The notes below the pieces were generated by a model. It was not told the origin of the DNA and did no database searches. It was given only the letters and a program-made list of their open reading frames with translations. A stretch of DNA of 64,000 nt from Torreya grandis (lineage: Eukaryota > Streptophyta > Pinopsida > Cupressales > Taxaceae): the NCBI GenBank assembly GCA_037957365.1, contig JARHVA010000021.1:6683501-6747500 (forward strand), given 5' to 3'. Made by a program: the position numbers and the translations under genes. Positions 23,266-35,500 of the stretch are shown here, one piece after another; the first letter of the stretch is position 1; every line of letters begins with the position of its first letter.

Positions 23266-26200
23266 TGTTTTTAACAAATTATACACCCTAGGAAAATATT
23301 AATATCCATCAATTTGATGCAACATTGAATCATATCTCAAGTTTGTGGGAAATTTTAAGAGAGATGAATCTCTAGGATTGAAAGGGCTAGCTCCCTGAAT
23401 TCTTCTTTCTCTAAGTGCCTATCACTTAATCTATGCTTGTTCACGAAAAGAGTTTAGAATTTTCATAAAATGAAAACTATACTAAAGAGGTGATCCACCA
23501 ATAATATATCCCATAAAATATCATACTTATACTAAGCAATAATTATTTCCAAGACCAATTATATGGAATGAAGGATCCTAACATAGTGTTTCAATGTGAA
23601 TGTAACATGCTTGAGACAATCAACAAGATACTTGACCTAAGGGGTAGATTTCACACCATAGATATAATTTCATACTTGAAAGGGAGCTTAGTAAATTCAA
23701 CACAATTCACATGACCTGTTAACATTATAACTCTTGCATAAACATGAAGGATAAAGGGAGTAAGGATGATACTATCACTTAGTTCCACTATACATCACTC
23801 ACACACTTAGAAAACAATATTCACAAATTAGAATTAGACTTGTATTCAATGTTAAAAATAAAAGTGTAATGTCATTTTATCAGGGATTCACCATAGAAAA
23901 TTGTGGTCTCTTTTATAATGGCCAAAATGGCTCAATTTATAGAACTTTGAGGAAGAGAGAGAGAAGAGAGGTTAAAGAGGCAAAAAGGCATGTGTCACTA
24001 ATGTGAATATCAATTAAAAATTCATGAGAGAGAGAGAGAGGTATGGGGTGATCCATATCATGTTATGAGTTACAAATGTCATTTCCAATCATCCAAGACT
24101 TACAAATAGTCAAGAAACTCCTTTTTTATGCACAAAAAAATGTCCTTCATGTTTGGCCTTATAAAACTATCCTAAGTATACAAATTATAATTTTTTATGA
24201 TTAATATAAGTAAGAGGGGTTAATAATAATCCCTCACATTCATTGGGGGGTTCTTGACCCTTCCTATCATCCTATCCATGCATGATCATACTTGGCAGTC
24301 TCAAAATAGCCCTTTTCCCTTCACCTCTCAGACTTGTCACCTTAAACCTATAAACATCTAAAATATGATCCATAAAATAAGATTAATGATACGTTTAAGG
24401 AGTTATCATACCATTATTTATAATAAATTAGCCTTAAAAGACTCCTAAAATGAAGATTCACTATTTTCTCCAAGTCCTCTCTTGCTAGGTTACTGAACTG
24501 GATGAAATTAGAGAATTAGTAAGAAAACTTATAATATTATAAAATTGATAAAAATACCATTAGGACTTATAAAAATTCCTAAAAGTTCACCATGCCTGTA
24601 AAACACCAAAAATGGTCAAAATAAGCCTTGTTTTTCCCTATTATGTATAGGTCCATATATAAAAATTGTATTTTGGGGTTCTAGGGAGAGTATTATACAT
24701 TTTCCCAAAGTTTCATGGAATTTAAATTCCATATTCATGCTTAATTTTCAATTTCTTCCCAGTTGAGTCCTTGATAAGGATTTGCAAGGGTTTTGAAGTG
24801 ATTTTCATTCTTAGCATTCATTCATAGCCATGGAACATTTTAATTATGATAAAATTACACTTATTGATCCTAAAGGACCTCCATAAACTTAATTAAATTT
24901 CTCAAGGTCCCATGCAAATATTAGTGGAAGTTCTAAGCACTTGAAGTTGACATTCAAGCTCATTTTTTGCTTCCTGGTGGGGTCTGAATGCTTCCTAAGC
25001 CAAAAATGGATTCTTGGAATTTTTTTTGAAAAAAAAGTGTTGTAAAATATATATATAAATACCTTGAAAACTTATTCAAACATTTATTATGCATTTTTAA
25101 AAGCTTGAAATGGGAACTTACCCCTATTTGATTTTAGACTTAGACATTGCCAATAGGTCTGCCTACATCTCTGAGCTCCTCTTGACTTTAAAATGGTTAT
25201 AATTGAAATTTTATGGGTTTAAAACACCAAAAATAAATATTTAATCATTAATTTATCACATTGAAGGCATATATTAGGTTAAAAATGCATATGACCTCTA
25301 AATTGGCTTCTAGCCCTAAGGTTTTCATTCACACTTGACTGTAACCCTTGTTGTGTAGGTTTCCCTCATTTCTCTCAAGCCTTATATAAAGGTTTTATAT
25401 GTTCCTCCATGTTTAAAAAAACTATTCAAACCTAATTGAAGAATAAAATTGATCTCTAGTTCACCATTATTCACTTTTCCCCAGAACTACCATTCTTGTG
25501 CATGAGGGGGACTGCCCCTGCTCTGAGACAAAATAGAGAGTATTAGGCATATGTTTTTGGGAAATTTGATTATTTTATAAGATAAAAAACTTACTAATTA
25601 CAATTTATACCAATATTTTTAATTTTATTCCATGGTTATGGGGTCTAACCTTCCCAATTTCTTCAAAAATGGGTAAAAAAGTTATTTTTGCATGTTCTTA
25701 TCCAAACCTCCTCATGGATTCTCCTTCCAAACCTATTTGATGCATATAATTTGTTAATTAATGTTAATTACAATAATTTCATTATTTTTTAACCTAGGGA
25801 TCAACTTAACACATCTCTCCTAAGTGGAATCCCCAAACTCACCTCTTGAAACAAGGTTTTCCCTACACTACATGTACAGACTGAGTCCATTTGCTATGAT
25901 AAAAGGCCCTTGGGTAGATTTAAGATGTTTTGTACATAAAATTTACTTAATTTTATCTTGATTAATACTCATTATACTTTTTAAAAATCTCCTTCCCTCC
26001 TTGGGCACCAAACTCTCATCATGTCCCTCTCTTGCTTATGACCCTGTCTAACTATGATAGTGAACATGGTATCTCCTTTTTAGTGCCTTTATTTTGAGAT
26101 TTTTACCAAGGTTTAAATTTTTTTTATAGTACCTTTATGACTCACCTTCATATTCCAATATGAACCATATTCTTAACCTATCATCTTGGCCCTTTTAGGC

Positions 26201-28476
26201 CTTTCAATTGCTCACTATCCTCTTGGACTGAGACAGTCTCAGGTCTCTACCTATAAGTTGTCTTAGGTTGGGAATGGCATGAAACTGGTCTTGATTTATG
26301 ATTTAATAACTAATTTATATCCCTAAATTTATTATTTTTGTCTTTTCTATCTGCTTTATCCTTAAAGTGCCTTAAGATCCCTCCAAATGCTATAATCCTC
26401 ATTTCGATGTTCGCTCAGCTATAGGTGTCTTTTTTTCCTTCATTTTAGGCTTGTAGGTTGTTTTATAGGTCAATAATAGGTTTTTTAATTATGTAATTAA
26501 AGCATTTTATTTCATTTTAAACTTAAAATTTCCTCATCTCATTCATGATCATGCCTATTTCACAAACTTCGACCTTTCTACCTGTAGGTGACTCCTTACA
26601 GTCCTATGTATGGATAGAGGAGTATGTATTAGGGTTTAAGACATTATATTTCAATTTTTCTCATGGATTCTGAGCTTTCAAGTATCATTTGAGCCATTAT
26701 CATCATCCAACTTGATATCATGTCCTAGAATACCATAATGAAGGGCAAGGTTAACATTTTGATCAGTTTCTTATAGATAGCACTACCTTATTTTAGTGAT
26801 TTTCTAGCCATCTTTAGACCTTGAAAAATCCTATCTCCACTCAAATTTTTCTTCTCAAAATTGGTAGAATTATTTTAGGTGGATAGGGCTACCAAGGTTT
26901 CCAATTTTAAATCTTGGATCACCTATCACATGAATTTTGTGAGGTCCTAAAAAGCCTTCAAGGCCTCTATTTGCCATTTTTAGAACAAAAGGGCCTGAAT
27001 ATGGTCCAACCTTCCATTTGATACTTTTCTTGTCAAACTATGATGATAAATAGGTCTATCTAGGCCTTCCCATATCAAGGACTCTCAAATTGGATTGACC
27101 AATCTATTGGAAAACTTCTAGAAGGCATGTCTATGGCATTAGTTATAGATGATCATTTTATAGAATTGGGTTTATTCTTCAAAGTTTGTATGTTGGTAGC
27201 ACCTACATGCCTCCATAAAATATTAAATTCACATTAGTGGTCCCAAGAGGTTAAGTACCATGTTAAACCCTCCAAATTTCACTTATGATGTCAGCATGCT
27301 TCTATAGGTGAAGTTTTTTTTAACTGTGACATACAAGAAAATCATAAAATAATAAGAATAATGTGAGGAATGATGTAAAAATAACTCAATATCAATTTTA
27401 AACAATTTATTTCCCAAAATATACCATTATAAATTCAAAAACAACATCAAAACATCATATCTAATGTGAAGGAAACATTTTCAAAGCAATTTGGATGAGT
27501 GTGAATGCAAACTAGACATTTTGCAAGCCTAAAAGAGGTTTCCTCAAACAATTGAACTATCAAAAATAAGAAGAGGCATGGAAACATCTTTAAAATAATG
27601 TGGAGACACATAAAACACACAAATCGATCAATCAAAAACAAAAAAACTCTAAGACAAGCTCAAACAGTGATCCCCTCATGGTTGAATATGCATAAAAAAC
27701 TACCTGGAATCAAACTAATTTTTAATAAAGGAGGATCTACAAAATATCAAGTTATTATTTTGAAAATTAAGTTCATTCAGATCACTATCAATCCTTGAAA
27801 ACACTCCTCCCAATTACACCTGTACGGCCCATGCCAAGTGCATGAAGTTGCTCCTTTGCTTGTTAAGTGAAAATGGAGGAAAACAAGTTAAAGATGATTT
27901 TTTTTGAATTCTTATTGAAAACTATGCATTTAAATGGATATTTGGAGGTGAAGAGTTACTTTTTCCATGTTTTTAGTTGATAGTGGACTTGAAAAGCTTG
28001 TGCAAGTGCCCAAAAACTCTTATTTTTAAGGGAAAAATACCATCAACTAAACATAACTACTTCTTTCCTAACAAATAACTATTCCTGACATGATAATATC
28101 ATGATCCACATTAAAAATAACCTTGGTGTCAATTTTTATTGCACGAAAATCCATATAAGTCATTAAATGGGCTAAAATATGACCAAAAGGCCCCCTTTTC
28201 CACATGAGACAAGACCTATGACCAATTTAAAACATATTAAGGACCACCTTAATACATTTTAAACACAATTTGACCCTTTTACTACCTTTGACTAGGGTTG
28301 ACCGACCTTAGACTTTAGTTGACTAGCCTAATACATAGAGGGTGGACTTAAACAAGGACTAGGAAGGGGATGGGTAAGATAATAGATCAATATGAAACAC
28401 TATAATACACATGGGAATCTTATTAAGAGATCAAAAATAGTATGGGTTGAGCCAAATTTGACCAATTTGGTCAACA
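23266..28476 (-). repeat. Giant LTR 'C' (3' LTR of right copy), 5.2 kb
   Basis: Closest to LTR A: both share 'gtgtaatgtcattttatca' (about 23868) and 'ttctttctctaagtgcctatcac' wording not found in B or D. High end reads GGTCAACA. No gene inside. Confidence 0.85.
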
Positions 28477-28789
28477 TTCTTGGTGATTCCTAGGGGTGGC
28501 ATGCTAGCTATGCCTAAGACCAGTTGCCTCATCCTTCCATTGGGCATAGATTCACACATATGAGCACTCAAACTAACATGAATACACCTTGGATTAACCA
28601 CAAGATAATTGAAATTACTTGAGACACCCAAAGAAATAACAACACACACAAGATAAAATCAAAACACAAAGCAAAGACATAATTGTGCTACTAAAAACTT
28701 AGGGAACACAAAGCACAACTAAAAACAAACTAGTATGTACCTTCATCTTGATCATACTCCCTTCCTAGATCAAAAGGGGAGTATCTTTA

Positions 28790-29270
28790 ATCTCCCTCCT
28801 CATTGGATAAGGAATCATTCCATGTATGCTTCCTTTTGGGTGTGATGCTAGAGGACTCATGTTTTCTCTTTGTTCCTTAACATTCCATGTCATTTGGTGA
28901 AGTCATCTCAAATGGATATCCCATGTAGATGAAGTCGTCTTGGTTTGGGAAACATGTCTCACATTGTTTCCCTCTTGTCTCCTCATATCAAATTTTCATG
29001 TCCTTGTATAGGATAGCTTATTGTATGTTCATGTCTCCTTGATAGATCTCATCTTCTTTCTCAATCATCACAGCTTCTTCAAACTCTCCAAGAAGTATTG
29101 TATCATGAAAATTTTGAAATATCTCTTGCTTAAATTACTCTTTGATGATCATAAAGGCATCTTCATGAGTGATTGTAAGATAAATCTTCAAATCACTTCA
29201 ATGGGCCCAAGACCATCATATATTGTTTCATCATGATCCAAAATCTCTTGGTCATAATACTTCTCAGCAC
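28790..29270 (-). pseudogene. Broken acidic/basic ORF, giant-LTR element (right)
   Basis: Homologue of 14905-15387: the minus strand still reads 'LDHDETIYDGLGPIE' and has the 'cttccttttgggtgtgatgc' region that encodes the basic cluster in the left copy, but stops and frame changes interrupt it throughout. Function unknown. Confidence 0.45.
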
Positions 29271-29286
29271 ATACTTGTTTTCCAAC

Positions 29287-29562
29287 TTATAGCTTATCAT
29301 GGCTTGTGGTCAATTTTATAGGACTTGTAGGCCCTTTTTGGCTTTCAAATTCATTGCATATGTCTTCAAATGTCTTCCATAAGCCATCATCTTTTGATTG
29401 ATCTACATCATTTAAAGGAACAATGAGAGAAAACATTTCTTCTTTTGGATTCAAAAGAAGTCCTTCTAAGGCATCCTTTTCAACATAAGGATAATCACTT
29501 GTGTTATTTTTGTTGTTCTCAAGGATAGACTCCCAAAAATAAAAAATTTGGGAAATGGACAA
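29287..29562 (-). pseudogene. Linker ORF fragment, giant-LTR element (right)
   Basis: 91-codon frame with 'LEGLLLNPKEEMFSLIVPLN', the counterpart of 15487-15690. It runs further at its C-terminus than the left copy. No known domain. Confidence 0.45.
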
Positions 29563-29808
29563 AGAGTTTGGGGAATCTTGAGATTTACAAAATTGATAGG
29601 TTTCATGGGCTCAATTTTTCTTTTAGATTGCAAATTAGGATACAAACCTCAAGCACTTCATAGGTATAACTTGACCAATTAGCCTCCTCTATAAGTATCT
29701 ACTCATTTTTTATTTGTTCCAAACCATTCCTTATGATCCTAATATAAACACTAGGAATGACTTGATCTCCACTATATCTATCATGTAATCTTGGTATCCA
29801 ATAAGAGA

Positions 29809-30342
29809 TTATTTAAAACTAGCAATGGAGTGACTTGAAGGAGAACCAATTGGACTAGGTGTCGAACAAGATAGAGAGGACTGATTATTGGCCATATGGG
29901 ACTCGTTACAATATTGTACAAGTATTTTTTCATCTTGAGAAGGAATAGTCAAAGTAGGACATACTTCTTCTATTTTATGATCTTCATTTTTAAGTGGGAG
30001 TATAGGAGTGCCTTCCTCATACACACAATAAGTCCCCAAATCAATCTCTTCCATGGATGCATGAGGATCATGCTCATATGTTTTAGTACCATACTCATCA
30101 AGGAAAAGGTTAGAAATACCATCAAGAGGAGAGGATGCTTCACCTTCTATGACACCTTCTTCTTCTTCTTCATTAATCACACAATTCAAATTTGAACTTG
30201 ACTCCACATATGGTTCAATATGAAACCTTGCCAAGGGTTGTGTTGTTATGGTCACCTTGGTTCCATATCTTATTATAAAAGTTAGGAAGGTCCAATTAGT
30301 AGAAAGATATCCTCCTATTTTAGCTATGAAGTCCCTTAACAA
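29809..30342 (-). pseudogene. Protease C-terminus and acidic linker, giant-LTR element (right)
   Basis: In the same reading frame as the protease at 30343-30678 and separated from it by a single TGA. It opens with 'LRDFIAKIGGYLSTNW' and 'IIRYGTKVTITTQP', the usual C-terminal part of this protease type, then becomes acidic (five Glu in a row) and Ser/Pro-rich. This shows that protease and linker were one polyprotein. The left copy keeps only the linker part open (15926-16483). Confidence 0.65.
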
Positions 30343-30678
30343 TCAAATAGTAAAGTGGGCTAGAAGGTCTACCACCATAATGTCTTGCATAATGGGGAAG
30401 CTTGGAAAATAATTTATAAAAACTTTCAACTCTTTAACTAATCCCACCATCTTGGTTGGAGTTCCATCAAGTTGAAACACACCCTTTCTATGTGGTTCAT
30501 ACTTTAAACCTAACTTATTTGCAACCACCTTAGGCATAACCATGGTATTAACCCCACTATCCACACTACAATTGTGAAAAAAATTATCTCTTACAATGAG
30601 TGTGAGGTAGAAAGGTGGAGACTTTTCATATTTGGTAGAGGGATCGAGAACATGACTTGGTGTGTTGGCAAGGGCCAC
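30343..30678 (-). pseudogene. Retroviral-type aspartic protease, giant-LTR element (right)
   Basis: Contains 'NCSVDSGVNTMVMPKVVANK' and 'GLKYEPHRKGVFQLDGTPTK' on the minus strand. The catalytic Asp-Ser-Gly is kept (DSGVN; usual DSGAS/T). This copy is longer than the left one, continuing through 'MQDIMVVDLLAHFTI' to a premature TGA. It is followed in frame by 29809-30342. Confidence 0.8.
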
Positions 30679-30909
30679 ACTATGTTACCTTGGAGCTTGA
30701 GGGGATACATTGATATTGGTAAGTTGTTCTTGTAATATTTCCTTTTGACCAGGCATTTACAAGACTTCCCAAAGATATATGCTAGTCTTGGTATTCTTTA
30801 AATAATCAATAATATTCAAAGGGGAAGTATTCACCTTTTCTTGCATTTTTGAAGGTAGTGAGGAACATTGAACTTGATGCATTGTAGGTTTGATAACCTT
30901 ACTTTCATT

Positions 30910-31098
30910 CTAAATTTGATGTGAAATGTGACTAGGAGATGATACATTAGGATTCATACCTTGTGGCCTTGGAGATTCATCACTTGGAGTCACATATGCT
31001 TTGGGAACCTCTCCCATAGCTCTCTTTTTGTCTCTTGTGTTGGATGCAAATGATGTACTTTGATTCAACACATAGTCATCCTCCTTTTGGAAGTTCAT
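30910..31098 (-). pseudogene. Gag-protease spacer fragment, giant-LTR element (right)
   Basis: Counterpart of 17137-17325 with the same Pro-rich core 'PSDESPRPQGMNPNV'. No known domain. Confidence 0.45.
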
Positions 31099-31339
31099 GA
31101 GAATAATACATTAGATGATACCTTTCCCATGAGTATTCACTTACATGAGATGTATTTCTTTTGATGCAAGCCAAGGAGTGGCTCTTTCTCATGCCACCAG
31201 AGCATGAAAAGCTTCTCCATCATCATACTCAAATCCACCTTGAGATTTTCCCCAATGATCCATATGTTCTTATTCTTGAAAAAAAATCATATGGACTGGA
31301 ACAACAACCCTTGTAGATGAAATATAATTAGGATTATAG

Positions 31340-32214
31340 GCATTGGTCTACTTATTGAAAAATTGTTGACCTTGTCCTCTTCCTTGGTAGTTGTATTGGG
31401 GTGGAGGTCTATAGCCTTGTTGAGGATAGTATTGAGGACTGGCTGGAACACTTACATGCAATTGAGCTTGTTTGAGATGAGCTTAAAAAGAACTAATCAT
31501 ATCATCCTTATCTATGGAATTATCCACCTTATTGGGAATGGTTTTAGTTTTGACATTGGTATTGGAAACTTGTGCTATGCTTGGATTTTCAACTGAACCA
31601 TGAGACAACAAGGGCATGAAACCTCTTGGGGGTAATTTCCTAGCTTGTATCAAAATATTCTTAGCTTTAATGGCCATATCATATGACTTAAGGAAATTAA
31701 ATCCTCCCATTTATTGCAACATTACTGCCACATCAGTGCCAATAGCCTTAAAATAGGTGGGGAATACAAAGCTTGGAGGAGGCCTCATGATAGGTGGTAG
31801 CCTATGCCATGTTCTTTGAAATCTCCCATGGATTCATTAGGAACTCTCTTTATCACATTAAGATAGTGGATTAATAAATAATGATCACTCTTGTTCTAAA
31901 ACCTACCTACTAACAATTCCCCAAAGTCATCCCAATTTGTGATGCAACCACCTTCTAAAGTTGTATACCAATCAAGTGCCTTACCTTTTAGAGATATGAT
32001 AAGAAATATAATGGCTATGTTTACTTGAGTGACATTATGGAAGTTTCAAATTGAAATCTCCCCAATGTCCTCAGATGGGGTAATAGGACCCTCTCTATTG
32101 AAGTTAGGGAGAGTTTTGGTAGCATTGGGAGGAATAGGGTCATATACAGGAAGGTTAATTGGATTTTAGGTGTTGAAAGCTAGGAAAGGATGTTTCCTAG
32201 CCATCTATTCTCTT
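31340..32214 (-). pseudogene. Gag of the giant-LTR element (right copy), broken
   Basis: Starts with the same ten residues as the left copy (MARKHPFLAF) but has a stop at codon 13, where a TAA replaces the CAA of the left copy, and further frame changes downstream. The C-terminal Gag part remains readable at 31483-31710 ('NPSIAQVSNTNVKTK'). It is clearly homologous to 17561-18420. Confidence 0.75.
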
Positions 32215-32523
32215 TCCTCTTGGTCTCATATCTCTTAAAATTCCTCTTTTTATTCTTCAAAAACTTCTTGTTCAGGATCTCTAAAAGTTAGGAATGGTTT
32301 AGGATGTTGTTCTTCAAGAGGATTTTTAGGTAGAGGGACTTGATTGAAAACTCTACTAGAAGATGATCTAGTGAGGACCATGAAGTATAGTGTGGAACAC
32401 TTGATATACAACTAGAGATTATCACATTTTGGATTCACCAAATACAGGAATAGAAACACCTCTTCAATTTTGCGCTTGTCAAGACCAACATTCTTCTTGA
32501 CATGTAAACAATTAGGACCAATT

Positions 32524-32544
32524 GTCCCACCAAGCATGCCAAAA
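32524..32544 (-). other. Primer binding site of the right giant-LTR element
   Basis: Minus strand TTGGCATGCTTGGTGGGAC, two to three bases after the LTR end. See 18741-18760 and 55997-56014 for the matching sites. Confidence 0.65.
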
Positions 32545-32545
32545 C

Positions 32546-35500
32546 TGTTGTCATCAAATTGCGCACCTTAGGACACTATATGAATCTCTCTCAATTTTAT
32601 GAAACATTTAATTATCTCTCATGTTTTTGGGAACTTGTAAGATGAATCTCTAGGATTGAAAAGGCTAGCTCCCTGAATTCTTCTTGAAGTGCCTATCACC
32701 TAATCTATGCTTGTTCATGAAAAGAGTTAAAAATTTGAATAAAATGAAAACTATACTAGAGAGGTGATCCACCAAGAATATATACCATATAATATCATAT
32801 TTGTACTAAGAAACCATGATTTTCAAGACCAATTCTATGGATTTAAGGATCCTAACATAGTGTTTCAATGTGAAGGTAGCATGCTTGGGACAATCAACAA
32901 GATATTTGACCTAAGGAATAGATTGCACACCATAGATAAAATTTCATACTTGAAAGAGAGATTATTATATTAAAAAAAATTCACATGACCTATTAACATA
33001 TGAACTCTTTCTTAAACATGAAGGATAAAGGGAGTAAGGATGATACTATCACTTAACTCCACTATACATCACTCATACACTTAGACAAAAATATTCACAA
33101 CTCAGAATTAGAAATGTATTAAATGTTCAAAATAAAAGTGTAAGGAAATTTTATCATGGCTTCTCCATATCAAATTGTGGTCTCTTTTACAATGGCCAAA
33201 ATGGCTCAATTTATAGAACTTTGAGGAAGAGAGAGAGAAGAGAAGTTGAAGAGGCACAAGGACATGTGTCACCAATGTGAAGATTAGTTAAAAATTCATG
33301 ATAGAGAGGGATTAGGTGAGACATATAATTTTAGGAGTTAAACATGTCATTTACAATCATCCAAGACCTACAAATAGTCAACAAACTCCCTTTTTATGCA
33401 TAGAAAACCACCCTTCATGATTGGCCTTACAAAAGTATCATAACTCTAAAAATGATCAACTTTAATGATTAATATGAATAAGAGGGGTTAATTTTAATCC
33501 CTCACATGCATTGGGGAGGCTCTTGACCCTTCCTATCATTCTGGCCATGCATGATCATACTTGGTAGTCTCAAAATAGCCCATTTCCCTTCACCTCTCAC
33601 ACTTGTCACCTTCAAGCTATAAAAATATGAAATATGATCCATAAAATAAGAGTAATTACATTTTTAAGGAGTTATAATACCATCAATTACAATAATTTGG
33701 CCTTAAAAGAATCCCAAAATGAAGATTCACTATTTTCTCTAAGTCCTCTCTAGTCGGTTCACTGGACTGGCTGAAATGGGAGAATTAGTAGGCACAATTA
33801 GGAGGTTATAAAATTCATAAAATGACCATTAATACTTATATAAATTCATAAAATTTCCTTCAAAAGTGATTTTTTCTCTTGGAAGTTTACCATGCCTACA
33901 AAACACCAAAAATGATCAAAATAAGCCTTGTTTTGCCCTATTTCATATAGGTCCATACAAAAACATTACATTATGAGATTCCTAGGAGATTATTCTACAT
34001 GTTAAAAAAATTTAATGGTATTTTAATTCCATATTCATGCTTAATTTTCAATTTCTCCCCTGTCGAGTCCTTGAGAAGGGTTTTGTAGTGATTTTTATTC
34101 TTAGCATTCATTCATAGCCATGAAACATTAAAATTATAATAAAATTCCACATAAGTCTCCTAAAATACATCCTTTATATTCATTTAATTTCTCAAGGTCC
34201 CATGCAAATCTTTTTGGAAGTTCTAAGCATTTGAAGTTGACATTCAAGCTCATTTTTTGCTTCCTCGTGGGGTATGAATGTTCCTAAGCCAAAAATGGCT
34301 TCTTGGAGACTTTATTTGAAAAAAATGGGTTGTAACATCTATTTAAATACCATACAAACTTCCTCCAACATTTATTTTGTATTTACAAAAGCTTTAAATG
34401 GGAACTTACCCTTGTTTGATTTTAGACCTAGACCTTGCCAATAGGTCTGCCTATATCTCTGATCTCCTCTTGACCTTGAAATTTTTATCCTTGCAATTTA
34501 ATAGCTTTGACACACACAAAATAATTTTTTAATCATTAATTTATCACATGGAAGGCATATATTAGGTTGAAAATGTATATGACCTCCAAATTAGCTTCTA
34601 GCCCTAAAAATTTCATTCACACTTGACTATAACCCTTGTTGTGTAGGATGTCCTATTTGCTCTCAATAATTATATAAAGGTTTTTTAGGTTCTTCCATGT
34701 GTCCAAAAACTATTTAAACCTTATTTAATAATCCAATTGGTCTCTGGTTCTCCATTCTTCACTTTTCCCCAGAACTGCCATTCTTGTGCATGAGGGGGAT
34801 TGCCCCTACTCTGAGACAAAAAAGAGTATTAGGCCTATGTTTTTGTGAAAAGTGTGTATTTTAAAATATAAACAGGATATTAATTACAAACTATACAAAT
34901 TTTTTTCGTTTATTCCATGGTTATGGGGTCTAACCATCCCAATTTCTACAAAAAATGGGTAAAAACCTTATTTTTGCATGTTCTTGTCCAAACCTCCTCA
35001 TGGATGATCCTTCCAAACCTATTTGATGAATAAAATTTATTCACGCATGTTGATTACCATAATTTAATTATTTTTTAACCTATGGATCAACTCAAAACCT
35101 CTCTCCTAAGTGGAATCACCAAACTCACCTCTTGAAATAAGGTTTTCCCTACACTGCCTATACGGACTGAGTCCATTTTCTATGAGAAAAGGGATTTCGG
35201 TGGCTTGAGGATGTTTTTGAAATAAAATTTCCTTAATTTTATCTTTAGGAATATAATTTATACTATTTTAAACTCTCCTTTCCTCCTTGGGCACCAAACT
35301 CTCATCATGTCCTTCTCTTACTTATGACCCTATCTAACTGTGACAGTGAACATGGTATCTCCTTTTAGGTGCCTTTATTTAGAGATTTTGACCAAGGTTT
35401 CAAAATAATGTATAGTACCTTTTTGAATCACCTTCATATTACAATGTGAACCATCTTCCAAACCTAGCATCTTGGCCCTTTTAGGCCTTTCAATTGCTCA